From contig NZ_JACHIN010000005.1 of assembly GCF_014203235.1 (NCBI RefSeq), forward strand, positions 496,001 through 560,000: a DNA stretch of 64,000 nt, written 5' to 3'. Each line of letters begins with the position of its first letter. Position 1 is the first letter of the stretch. Positions 16,915-24,715 of this stretch are shown here, piece after piece. A program made the position numbers and the translations under genes. The notes beneath the pieces are model-generated. The model was not told the DNA's origin, made no database searches, and was given only the letters and a program-made list of their open reading frames with translations. The stretch comes from Nonomuraea endophytica. GTDB taxonomy: Bacteria; Actinomycetota; Actinomycetes; Streptosporangiales; Streptosporangiaceae.

Positions 16915-18120
16915 TCACCGTGCCGGGCGAGGTGAGAGCGTTCTGTCTTCGGTACGTCTGACGAGGCGAAGCACCGCGAGGACGCACACCAGCCCCACCA
17001 CCCCTCCCCCGTAGATGACCTGGTGGACGGGGAAGAACTCGGCCGCCAGCCCCGCCAGTGCCATGCCGAGCCCCTGGGCCGTCATCAGCCCGGCCGTCAT
17101 GACCGTCATCGCCCTGCCCCGCAGTTCCTCCGGCACGGCCGCCACGAACCACTGGTCGAGCCCGAGCGTGTACGCGATCCCGAACCCGGTCAAGACCTGC
17201 AGCAGCAGCGCCCACCCCGGCCCCGGCTCGAACACGTATCCCAGCGCGGGCAGCGAGGAGAACACCGCCACGGGCAACGTCAGCCGGGCCCGGCCACGCG
17301 GCCCGAGCAGCGAGCCCGCCAGGCTCTGGCTCAGGATCGCCCCGATCGGCATCCCGCACATCAGCAGCCCGAGCCAGCCGGGTGCGAGGCCCGCGGCGTA
17401 CGGGGTCATGAGGGCCTCGGAAACGACGACGAACATCGGCGGCACCCAGGACAACAGCAGCAACGCCCGGATGCGACGGTCGGCGAACAGCAGCCGCAGC
17501 CCCGACAGCGACGAGCGCAACAGCGTCCCGCCCGAGCCCGGCCTGGCCGGGCGGGCGAGCGTGCCGAGACGCAGTAGCAGCGCGGAGCCGAGGAAGGTCA
17601 CGACCGTCACCACGAGTACGGCACGCGCGGACACCACCCCCAGCAGCAGCCCGCCCACCCCGAACCCCACCAGTTGCCCGCTCTGCCCGACGATCCGGAT
17701 GACGGAGCGCCCGAGCACGAACAGTTCGCCGTCGCCCAGGACGTCGCCGAGCGTCGCCGCCCTGGTCCCCTGGAAGACAGGCGACACGGCGGCGGTCACC
17801 ACGCGCAGCACCAGCAGCGCCACGACCGGCATCCCGGGCGCCGCCATACCCAGCGCGCAGGCCGCGCAGATCAGGTCGCAGACGACCAATACCCGCCGGG
17901 CGGGGAAGCGGTCGGCGACGGAGGAGAGCAACGTGCCGCCGAGCGCGTACGGAAGCAGCCCGAGGGCGTAGGTGAGCGCGCTGAGCAGCGGCGACCCGGT
18001 GATCCCGTAGACCAGGACCGACAGCGCGATCTCGGCGACGACGACGCCGAGCGTCGACAGCGCGTGCGCCGCGAAGACGGCGCGGAACTCGCGGACCGCG
18101 AAGACGGCTCGATATCCCAC
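16915..18120 (-). CDS. Major facilitator superfamily transporter
   Basis: 401 residues with about twelve membrane helices. The loop-2/3 motif region reads SSVADRFPARRVLVVCDL, matching the MFS motif A (G-x-x-x-D-R-x-G/A-R-R). The fold and length match the actinobacterial drug-efflux-like MFS proteins with an EntS/DHA3-like pattern (ALSTLGVVVAEIALSVLVYG at the start). It begins at GTG 18120 and is divergent from an ArsR-like regulator gene at 18195, with an inverted repeat between them. The pair probably forms a regulator-plus-pump unit. Transported compound unknown. Confidence 0.9.
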   Translation of the reverse strand: MGYRAVFAVREFRAVFAAHALSTLGVVVAEIALSVLVYGITGSPLLSALTYALGLLPYALGGTLLSSVADRFPARRVLVVCDLICAACALGMAAPGMPVVALLVLRVVTAAVSPVFQGTRAATLGDVLGDGELFVLGRSVIRIVGQSGQLVGFGVGGLLLGVVSARAVLVVTVVTFLGSALLLRLGTLARPARPGSGGTLLRSSLSGLRLLFADRRIRALLLLSWVPPMFVVVSEALMTPYAAGLAPGWLGLLMCGMPIGAILSQSLAGSLLGPRGRARLTLPVAVFSSLPALGYVFEPGPGWALLLQVLTGFGIAYTLGLDQWFVAAVPEELRGRAMTVMTAGLMTAQGLGMALAGLAAEFFPVHQVIYGGGVVGLVCVLAVLRLVRRTEDRTLSPRPAR

Positions 18121-18139
18121 CCCGACAGGCTGCGAGCGG

Positions 18140-18167
18140 GCACGAACCGTCTTCTACTCTTTCGTGC
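18140..18167. promoter_or_regulatory. Inverted repeat between MFS pump and ArsR-like gene
   Basis: GCACGAA (18140-18146) and TTCGTGC (18161-18167) are perfect mirror arms separated by 14 bases, in the 74-base divergent intergenic region. The location suits the operator of the adjacent ArsR-like regulator. The arm length is short, so the assignment is tentative. Confidence 0.45.
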
Positions 18168-18194
18168 ACAGGCGAATCACCTGAAGGGGGGACC

Positions 18195-19148
18195 GTGCGG
18201 CTGGAGTTCGGCGCCGACGACCTGCTGCGCTGCCGGTTCGCGATCTCGCCGCTGTGCGAGACGCACGAGGCGGTACGGATGCTGCGGCGCGCCAGCCGCC
18301 ACGGCTACCACCGGCCGTGGCTACGCCGGACGCGGGCCGCGACGGAGGGGCTGGACCTGTCGGAGCTGTGGCTGTTCATGCCGGACGGCGGCTACATCCC
18401 CGACTTCCTCGGCCCGCCGCCGGCCACCCCGGACACCTCGTTCGAGCAGGAACTGGCGCGGCTGCGGGCCACCGATCCGGGGCTGGCGCGCGAGGAGATG
18501 GCCCGCTCCCTCGGCGGGGCGCGCTCGCCGCGGGCCCGCAGGATGCTGGACGACCCCGAGCGGGCGGTACGGCGGCTCGCCGACCTGACCGAGCGCGTCT
18601 GGACAGAGCTGGTCGCCCCCGACTGGCCGAGGCTGTCGGCGCTGCTCGAGGCCGACATCGCCTACCGTTCGCGCAAGCTCGCCGAGGGCGGCCTGGAGCG
18701 CGCGCTGGCCGACCTGCACACCTCGGTGCGCTGGTCGGAAGGCTCGCTGACGCTGCGCAACTCCCGCGGCCCCGACCGCGACCTGCGCGGCAAGGGCGTG
18801 CTGCTGATGCCGAGCGTGTTCGTCTGGCCGGACGTGGTGAGCGGATTCGCACCGCCGTGGCAGCCCGCGCTGATCTACCCGGCGCGCGGCATGGCCGGGC
18901 TGTGGGAGCCGATGGCGGCGCGGCGGGAGCTGGTGGGGCTGCTCGGCGCGAACCGGGCGGCGATCCTGGCCGGGCTCGACGGGCCGGCCTCGACGACCGC
19001 GCTGGCGCACCGGCACGGGCTGGCGCCCTCGACGGTCTCGGCGCACCTGTCCGTGCTGCGCGAGGCCGGGCTGCTCGACTCGCGCCGTGACAGCTACCAG
19101 GTGCTGTACGAGCGGACGCCGCTGGGTGAGGCGCTGGTCAGGCGATGA
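18195..19148 (+). CDS. ArsR-like winged-helix transcriptional regulator with DUF5937-like N-domain
   Basis: 317 residues from GTG 18195, with AAGGGGGGACC as a strong ribosome site. The last 80 residues are a winged-helix: RRELVGLLGANRAAIL, then TTALAHRHGLAPSTVSAHLSVL as the recognition part, and LLDSRRDSYQVLYERT as the wing. The N-terminal 230 residues match the actinobacterial DUF5937-type domain found before such helices (FGADDLLRCRFAISPL, YRSRKLAEGGLERALADLH). It probably represses its own gene and the divergent MFS pump. The ligand is unknown; no metal-binding cysteine pair typical of classic ArsR is seen. Confidence 0.85.
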   Translation: MRLEFGADDLLRCRFAISPLCETHEAVRMLRRASRHGYHRPWLRRTRAATEGLDLSELWLFMPDGGYIPDFLGPPPATPDTSFEQELARLRATDPGLAREEMARSLGGARSPRARRMLDDPERAVRRLADLTERVWTELVAPDWPRLSALLEADIAYRSRKLAEGGLERALADLHTSVRWSEGSLTLRNSRGPDRDLRGKGVLLMPSVFVWPDVVSGFAPPWQPALIYPARGMAGLWEPMAARRELVGLLGANRAAILAGLDGPASTTALAHRHGLAPSTVSAHLSVLREAGLLDSRRDSYQVLYERTPLGEALVRR

Positions 19149-19246
19149 AGTTGAGCTCGAAGATCACCCGAGGCTCGCCGCGAAGCGAAGCCATCCAGCC
19201 AGGCCGAGAAGAGTTCGGATGGCGATCGACACCAGGAGGCCAGTAA

Positions 19247-19672
19247 GTGGAAATCCGGCGCGGGGACACCGACCCTTTCGACAGCGACGAGGCTTTCGAC
19301 GACCTCCACGACCTGGAGGATGCCGAAGACCTGGTGCTCGCGCTCTTCAAGTTGATGAGCGGTCTCGACGCCGACGCGCCCATCTACCTCGGAGACGTGG
19401 AAGGCCCGGTAGCTGCCGCCTGCCTGGTGGCCTGCCGGTTCGCGGAGATCACACCGGACGAGGAGTGGGCAGCGGAGTGGCTGAAACGAAACCCATTCCT
19501 CGCTGACGTGAACCTTCGACGACACGCTTCGTCCGTTCTGGACATCGCGGCACGTCCCGACGACAACGAGCTCTACGACCTGTGGCAGACCACTGAAGCA
19601 CGCGAGAGCTGGCTGAACGAACTCGACACCTACCGGCGCGCGCTCTCGACTGCCAAAGACGCCGGCGCATGA
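19247..19672 (+). CDS. DUF4259-like protein
   Basis: 141 residues from GTG 19247, with CCAGGAGGCC eight bases before it. The protein is acidic and helical. The start (GDTDPFDSDEAFDDLHDLEDA) resembles DUF4259 proteins, whose usual opening is G-P-F-D-N-D-x-A-x-D-x-x-x-D-L. The middle carries AAACLVACRFAEIT and a conserved-looking ELYDLWQTTEARESWLNELD in pieces. DUF4259 proteins have no established function and are often single genes in accessory regions, sometimes near immunity-type genes. Nothing in the neighbours suggests a partner. Confidence 0.7.
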   Translation: MEIRRGDTDPFDSDEAFDDLHDLEDAEDLVLALFKLMSGLDADAPIYLGDVEGPVAAACLVACRFAEITPDEEWAAEWLKRNPFLADVNLRRHASSVLDIAARPDDNELYDLWQTTEARESWLNELDTYRRALSTAKDAGA

Positions 19673-19739
19673 TCCTTCACTACGGCTTCTGAGGATTCAG
19701 GGGCGGCACGGCGGGCGGTGTCGGCAGTTTCCTGGCGGT

Positions 19740-19855
19740 TACTGCCTGAATGTGCCACCGGATGCGGTGAGCTCCGGCCCACCGCCGCCTCGCACTGCCA
19801 CCTCGACCGGTGCAAGCTGTCGGCCAACACGGTCGAGGCCTACAAGCGGCAGAGC
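19740..19855 (+). pseudogene. N-terminal scrap of a tyrosine integrase
   Basis: The plus-strand frame reads CGELRPTAASHCHLDRCKLS in part and then LSANTVEAYKRQ (19817-19852). L-S-x-N-T-V-x-A-Y-R-R-Q is the hallmark start of the SAM-like core-binding domain in phage-type tyrosine recombinases. The catalytic domain does not follow: the frame runs into the antisense end of the SCO6745 gene. It marks a deleted integrase gene and thus a past mobile element. Confidence 0.5.
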
Positions 19856-19881
19856 GCCCCCGCGTGCCCGGGAATCGGTGG

Positions 19882-20703
19882 TCAGCCGAGGTTCAGCAGG
19901 CCCTGATCCACCACGGCTCTGCCCAGGGGACGGGAGATCTCCGCCAGCCGTTCGCAGCCGTCCGCGCCCAGCGCGGCGTAGGCGGGCAGCGCCAGCTCGT
20001 CCGTGCGGTCCTCGACGTGCTTGCGCAGCGCCCGTCCCTGGTCGCTGAGCTCCTCGCCCTCGACCAGGCCGCGCTCACGCAGCCGCTGCTCGGCCGCCGC
20101 CCACTCCTGCTCCGGCCAGGCCCGGCTGACCTTGAGGAACACCGGCGGGACCGTGCCGCTGGCGGCGTGCAGGACCAGCGCCTCCAGCGGGCCGATGCCC
20201 TCGGTGAGCAGGGTCGCCACGTGGCCGTCGCCGCGGAACTCGCGCAGCAACGTCTGGGCGTGCCACAGCTGCTCGATCGGCTCGTCCGGCCAGGGCAGCG
20301 TGGCGTGCGCGGCGAACAGCGGGCGGCCGTGCGGATGCTCGCACGCCGCCTCGGCCGCCCTCCTGGCCAGGGCGAGCGTTTCCGTCATGGTCGGCTGCTC
20401 GTGGATCCCGGCTCTGCGCAGGGCCGCGGCCGCCGCTTCACGGCGGGCGTCGAGGATCTTGTCGGGGGTGGTGACGTCCCATGCTGCCGGTACGGCACGC
20501 CGTACGAGATCGGGGTGGAAGTTGTAGAAGGTGGCGATGACCAGTTCCGCGGACGCCCGCCCGAACGGCGCCGAACGGGAGGCGAAGTAGCCCGCCCGGT
20601 CCTTCAGGCCCAGCGCGGCATAGCGGTCATGGGCCTCGGGAACGAAGTAGATCATGCCGTGCACCGGTTCGAGGCGGCGCCAGGCGACGCGTGCTGCTTT
20701 CAT
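19882..20703 (-). CDS. SCO6745-family protein
   Basis: 273 residues from ATG 20703, with AAAGGGG as ribosome site. It begins WRRLEPVHGMIYFVPEAHD, continues with GYFASRSAPFGRASAELV and FYNFHPDLVRRAVPAAWD, and ends in a winged-helix-like region (AEQRLRERGLVEGEELSDQG). These blocks match the actinobacterial SCO6745 family, all-helical proteins near 270-290 residues that resemble the regulatory or structural fold of DinB-like/MarR-like proteins but have no known activity. A slightly longer open frame upstream has no ribosome site. Confidence 0.8.
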   Translation of the reverse strand: MKAARVAWRRLEPVHGMIYFVPEAHDRYAALGLKDRAGYFASRSAPFGRASAELVIATFYNFHPDLVRRAVPAAWDVTTPDKILDARREAAAAALRRAGIHEQPTMTETLALARRAAEAACEHPHGRPLFAAHATLPWPDEPIEQLWHAQTLLREFRGDGHVATLLTEGIGPLEALVLHAASGTVPPVFLKVSRAWPEQEWAAAEQRLRERGLVEGEELSDQGRALRKHVEDRTDELALPAYAALGADGCERLAEISRPLGRAVVDQGLLNLG

Positions 20704-21127
20704 GGCCGACCCCCTTTCTAGAACGACATTCTGGTGGGCTGGTGTCCGCGAGGCAAGCTGGGTGCGGGAGCATTCTTGGCATATCCGTCGCGATGCCTGA
20801 CCTACCGGGCCAGGGGTCCCGGAGAGCGGCCGGCCGGCCATGCATGCCGGGCCGTACCAGATCCGGCTCCGCGGGCCGGGACCTCCATGAAGCCTCTGAC
20901 GATCTCGTGCCGTACGGGAACTCCACTCATGATCTTTCCTCTCAGGGTTGCGTGTTTCGTGGTCAGCTCTTCCACACGAGACACGCCGCGGCGCTGGCTT
21001 CGAGGTGGTCTGGGCGCGGGTGATCCGCGGAGGCAACTCCTGGTCTGACCACTTGTGGCCAAATCTGTTGCCCTGCCCGGTGCCCGGCGGGATGCTGCGG
21101 GCAACCGCTTCCCCCCGGCAGAAAGGC
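20704..21127. other. Intergenic region, possible 42-codon minus-strand ORF
   Basis: A divergent intergenic region. On the minus strand ATG 20930 follows GAGAGGAAAGATC, a good ribosome site, and opens a 42-codon frame (MSGVPVRHEIVRGFMEVPA at its start) ending at 20802. I cannot relate it to any family and its end looks random, so it may be the cut start of a lost gene. No other signal is seen. Confidence 0.35.
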
Positions 21128-22012
21128 ATGATCGTGCCACGCACCCGTGGAGCGCGTTTCGCCGCCGCTCTTCTGCTGCTCGTCGGCGTCGTCGGCCTGG
21201 GCAATCAAGCCTCGGCCTCGGCCCTGCCCAGGCCGCTGGCCTTCGCCGAGAACCTGGACCTGGAGTGCTTCAGGACCGACCCGTACGTCCCCGCGCAGCC
21301 GGTGACGCTCCTGTTCCGCCACCTCAATCCGGTCCTGGAGAAGCTGCCGCCGGAGAAGGTCACGCTGGGAGAAAGGCAGCAGTTGTGCGTCCCGGTCACC
21401 AAGAACGGCGTCATCCCGCCCGACGACGTGCTGCCGTACCTCAAGTACGTGGACCTTTCCTGCTACAAGGTCGCCAGTGACAACCGGATCGGCGAGGAAC
21501 TGCGGCTCAGCCACCTCAACCCGGTACTGCAGAAGCTCGGCGCCCCCAGGCACGTGGTGACAATGGTCGAGCTCCAGCAGCTGTGCGTGCCGGTGGCGAA
21601 GGACGAGTTCTTCCCGCCCAAGGAGATCCAGCACGTCGTCCAGCACATCGATCTGGCGTGTTACCTGGTGAAGACCGAGGAAGCGCTCAACGTGGAACTC
21701 AGGCTGGGGCAGCTCAACCCGCGCCTGGCCCACCTGCCCGACGCCCCCGCCAAGGTCACGTTCAGCCGCCAGCTCTGCGTCCCCGTGCAGAAGGAGGGCG
21801 ACGAGATCCCCGGCGACGTGCGGGAGATCGTGCAGTGGATCGACCTGGAGAAGTACGAGATCGTGGCGCCCAAGCTGCCCGCGGTGCAGCGGCTGACGCT
21901 CACGCACCTCAACCCCGTGCTGAGTCGGCTGCCCAGGGAACGGGCCACGTTCAACCTGCCCGAGCACCTCGCCGTCCCGGTCGCCAAGAACGACCTCATC
22001 CCACCGGGCTGA
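21128..22012 (+). CDS. Secreted protein with four tandem repeats (DUF7450-like pattern)
   Basis: 294 residues from ATG 21128, preceded by AGAAAGG. A signal peptide (RFAAALLLLVGVVGLGN) with cleavage near ASASA leads to four repeats of about 65 residues. Each has an opening I/V-D-L-x-C-Y block (LECF, LSCY, LACY, then LEKY), a central LNP block (HLNPVL, HLNPVL, QLNPRL, HLNPVL) and a closing block (LCVPVTK, LCVPVAK, LCVPVQK, then LAVPVAK). The first three repeats each contain two cysteines and the fourth contains none. The C-Y...LCxPVxK pattern resembles the DUF7450-type repeat of secreted proteins, of unknown role. No catalytic motif is seen. It is probably an extracellular structural or adhesion protein. 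Confidence 0.72.
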   Translation: MIVPRTRGARFAAALLLLVGVVGLGNQASASALPRPLAFAENLDLECFRTDPYVPAQPVTLLFRHLNPVLEKLPPEKVTLGERQQLCVPVTKNGVIPPDDVLPYLKYVDLSCYKVASDNRIGEELRLSHLNPVLQKLGAPRHVVTMVELQQLCVPVAKDEFFPPKEIQHVVQHIDLACYLVKTEEALNVELRLGQLNPRLAHLPDAPAKVTFSRQLCVPVQKEGDEIPGDVREIVQWIDLEKYEIVAPKLPAVQRLTLTHLNPVLSRLPRERATFNLPEHLAVPVAKNDLIPPG

Positions 22013-22034
22013 CGGGAGTCACGACAGGGGGCGG

Positions 22035-22079
22035 GCACCGGGGTGCACCGTGATGGCGACGTTGCAGTGCACCCGGTGC
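22035..22079 (+). terminator. Hairpin downstream of the four-repeat protein
   Basis: GCACCGGGGTGCAC (22035-22048) and GTGCACCCGGTGC (22067-22079) pair along 13 bases with one bulged G, around an 18-base loop. It lies 22 bases after the stop at 22012. It has no U-tract. Confidence 0.5.
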
Positions 22080-22141
22080 TGATCTCCCGTGTGACGACGC
22101 CCTGCCCGAGGATGATCGCGCCGCGACCAGGTCAGCGGTGA

Positions 22142-22855
22142 AGCGATGGCGATACCGGCGCCACCGTCTACGTCACCGACCGCGAGTCCCGCGCCCGCCG
22201 CCACTCCGGTCTGCCCGGCACCGTCGAGGACACCGCCGAGCAGGTGGACGAGCGAGGCGGGCACGGCATCCCGATCGTCGTCGATCATGCCGACGACGCC
22301 GCGGTCGCCGCGGTGTTCGAGCGAGTCCGCGCCGAGCGGGGCGGGCTCGACCTCCTGGCCGCCAACGCTTGCGACGGCAACGCGCTGCCGCTCGCAGGCG
22401 GACCGTTCTGGAAGCTACCGCTGCGGCACTGGCAGAACATGATGGAGATCGGCGTACGCAGCCACCTGGTGGCCGCCCGGCACGCGGCTCCCCTGCTCAT
22501 GGAACGGCGCGGCCTGCTGGTCATGACCGGCTACACCGATCCGGACGCCGAGATCATCGCCGGTCACGTCTTTTACGACCTGGCCATGACCAGCGTGAGC
22601 CGGCTCGCGCGTACCCTCGCCCATGACCTGCGCCCGCACGGCGTCACCGCCTCGGCCCTGTCCCCCGGCTTCACGCGCACGGAGGCGATCACGGCCGCTC
22701 TCGGCGACCGGCTGCCGCCGGGCGGCGACTCGGTCGAGTTCCCCGGCCGGGCGGTGCGGGCGCTGCTGGAGGACTCCGGTGTCGCCCGGCATGCCGGGCG
22801 GACGGTCCGCGTGGCAGACCTGGCTCAGGAGTACGGCTTCCGCGACCCGGGCTGA
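22142..22855 (+). pseudogene. Headless short-chain dehydrogenase with lost catalytic residues
   Basis: The frame reads GATVYVTDRESRARR, GTVEDTAEQV, and a typical SDR core (LDLLAANACDG, RPHGVTASALSPGFTRTEA), ending LAQEYGFRDPG. It fits the SDR branch that starts V-A-L-V-T-G-x-x-R-G-I-G, but that cofactor-binding start is missing: a stop at 22139-22141 lies in frame just before the first recognisable residue. The active-site Y-x-x-x-K is YDLAM, with methionine in place of lysine, and the catalytic serine strand reads LLVMTGYTD. A shorter translation from 22244 is possible but would lack the Rossmann nucleotide loop. I judge it a decayed gene. Confidence 0.75.
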
Positions 22856-22967
22856 CCGGTGAGTACCAGCTGTCACGGGCGAACGGCGCGCACGTCCCTG
22901 ATTGGCAGGAGTCGCTGGTAACGCAGCGCCGTGGTCCATGTCTGATGGCTCACCGGGAGCCCGCCCT

Positions 22968-23210
22968 TCACCGGAGGTTGACGTGAAGCACCCACACCGA
23001 CACATGGTCGGGGCCGTGGGTGTACAGCGCGCGGAAGGCCGGCGTCACCAGTTCGTAGGCGCCCGGGATGTCGGCGTACGGCATGGCGCCGGGCGGGGTC
23101 GGGTCGTCGGCCAGGTCGAGCAGCGTGTCAACGATGGAGGCACGAAGCATCGGCGCGATCGACTGGAGAACCTCTCGAACCTGGGGGGCAACGTGGAGAG
23201 GGAACTTCAC
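22968..23210 (-). CDS. RelE/ParE-like toxin
   Basis: 80 residues from GTG 23210, overlapping the antitoxin stop by four bases. The pattern (FPLHVAPQVREVLQSIAPML, then YELVTPAFRALYTHGPDHVSVWVLHV) follows the RelE/ParE barrel: a helical hairpin, then three to four beta strands with a terminal V-x-V-x-x-V/H. In the family these proteins cut mRNA on the ribosome or poison gyrase. Sequence alone does not tell which. Position after a Phd-like antitoxin supports the call. Confidence 0.75.
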   Translation of the reverse strand: MKFPLHVAPQVREVLQSIAPMLRASIVDTLLDLADDPTPPGAMPYADIPGAYELVTPAFRALYTHGPDHVSVWVLHVNLR

Positions 23211-23512
23211 CGGTCGGAGCCGCCCAGCCCGAGGTCGGCGTACGCCTCGTCCCGCGAGGTGTAGACGGTCATCGCGACGTCACCGCGACCGGCGGCCGCC
23301 ATCAGCTCACGCACCTGCGCGGCTTCGCGAGCACGGCGGAGGGCGACGAGGTCGGCGTAGTCCTCTTCGGAGATGAGGACGGCGTGTTCGTCGGCGGAGC
23401 GCTTGATCCGGGTGGGCCGGTGGGCGTGGACCGCGCGGGACACAAGCGGGCCGAGCTTGTCACTCGCCGCGGCGATCCCGAGGGTCTCGATGTGCGAGTG
23501 GTCCATCGTCAT
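23207..23512 (-). CDS. Phd/YefM-like antitoxin
   Basis: 101 residues. The N-terminal DNA-binding half has the Phd/YefM pattern: I-x-x-A-S-D-K-L-G-P-L-V-S-R-A, then PTRIKRSADEHAVLISEEDY. The C-terminal tail is acidic and flexible and would wrap the toxin. The start at ATG 23512 lies seven bases past a TATTCT -10 box (23524-23519, minus strand), so the mRNA is probably leaderless; ATG 23506 is the alternative. Two GGGA-x-TTCCC-type inverted repeats cover the promoter, typical for autoregulation by the toxin-antitoxin complex. Confidence 0.82.
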   Translation of the reverse strand: MTMDHSHIETLGIAAASDKLGPLVSRAVHAHRPTRIKRSADEHAVLISEEDYADLVALRRAREAAQVRELMAAAGRGDVAMTVYTSRDEAYADLGLGGSDR

Positions 23513-23524
23513 GCATGCAGAATA

Positions 23525-23554
23525 CGGGAACTTCCCGGTTTGGGGATGTTCCCG
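23525..23554. promoter_or_regulatory. Paired operators of the toxin-antitoxin operon
   Basis: CGGGAACTTCCCG (23525-23537) is a perfect palindrome around a central C, and GGGGATGTTCCCG (23542-23554) is an imperfect copy with its centre 17 bases away. They cover the spacer and upstream side of the antitoxin promoter. The spacing suits two antitoxin dimers. Confidence 0.6.
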
Positions 23555-23675
23555 CTTCGAGAATGCGACGTCCAGCCCATCGAGACCGAACCGCGCGAAG
23601 CATGGCCAGGCGTTGATCCCTCGTCTGTGGATGACGACGGCCGCGTTGCGGGCTGCGGGGCCCCAACGGCGATGC

Positions 23676-24062
23676 TCAGCCCGGCTCGCTCCACGGGAGC
23701 CTGTAGGTGTCCACGATTCCGATCGGGTTCCATCCGGCGTTTCTGCACGTGGGGTCGCACGGCCCGTCGAGGTCGTACGATCCCGTCTTGTTCAGGGCGC
23801 CGTCGGACGTGTGCGCCGTGACCGTCCCCGACCAGTAGTCGAGCGTCACGATGTCCAGGTTCCCGTCGCCGTTCATGTCACCGAGCCCGACGGGCTCGAT
23901 GCGGCCCCAGGAGATGCCCCAGCCCCAAGGTTCCGGGACGCTGAGGACCTGGCCGGCCCCGTTGAGCAGCCAGAAGCCGGTGTGGAGATTGTCGGAGTTC
24001 GCCCAGGCGATGTCGGCCCTACTCAGTGCGGCCGTGGACCAGCGGGTGGCTGTCAGAGGGCG
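23676..24062 (-). pseudogene. C-terminal fragment of an FG-GAP/VCBS repeat protein
   Basis: Minus-strand translation gives ADIAWANSDNLHTGFWLLNG, then GLGDMNGDGNLDIVTLDYWS and a tail with a CDPTC motif, ending at 23676. The D-M-N-G-D-G-N-L-D-I-V block is the calcium-binding loop of FG-GAP repeats found in secreted lectins, hydrolases and integrin-like propellers. The frame is closed upstream by a stop at about 24065 with no start codon nearby. Normal proteins of this type have several repeats after a signal peptide, so this is the tail of a truncated gene. Confidence 0.65.
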
Positions 24063-24064
24063 TG

Positions 24065-24715
24065 TCTACGTCGATTGAGATGACCGCCGCGGACAGCCAT
24101 CCCGAAAGAGAGCCTTGGGTGCGGTCTCGGGGATGTCCTCGCGGGCGATCGTGGCCATGATCGCGCTGGCGTTCGCGGGCACAGGCTTCGCGCGATGCCA
24201 AGGACGCGGAGGTGCATCGGTGGCCACTTCCTTCCGAGCGAGGAAGCCTTCCAGGGCGTGCCAGGGGTCGGGGTCGGCCGGGGCCTGCTCGGCGTGGGCG
24301 ACGAGGCCTACGGGTGGCCGCACCGGGGTGGATCGGCCGCCGCTCGGGGCGGGCCGGGAGGCGCCGCACAGTGGCATCAGTCAGGCTCGGAGTTCAGTGG
24401 GCAGGTGTGGTCGTCTGCCCGCTCTTGATCGCGGTGTGGGCCTCGCTGAGCCGGCGTACGGCCTCGGCGATACGGCGGTCGGTTGCCGGGCGGAACGGGC
24501 GGCAGGGCGCGCCTGGGTGTCGATGACGAGGGCCTGGAACTGGCCGGGCCACGCCACGCCACCGGCGGACATCTGACCGTCAGTTATATCGGAGTCCGTA
24601 AATATCTGGCGATTGACGCGGCGGTCAAGGGGATGATCCCTCTGGATTCCTGGCGCGTGCGGGCAACATAATGTGGTCTCCATCATTAGTGCGGATGCCA
24701 CCCCCAGGAGCACGC
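24065..24715. other. Gene-poor stretch with uncertain remnants
   Basis: No intact gene. On the minus strand near 24380-24480 a helix-like piece (RRIAEAVRRLSEAHTAIKSG) looks like the end of a coding sequence and is out of frame with a preceding piece (WPGQFQALVIDTQA) by one shift. I do not recognise the protein. The final 50 bases hold the ribosome site of the secreted protein gene. Confidence 0.35.
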
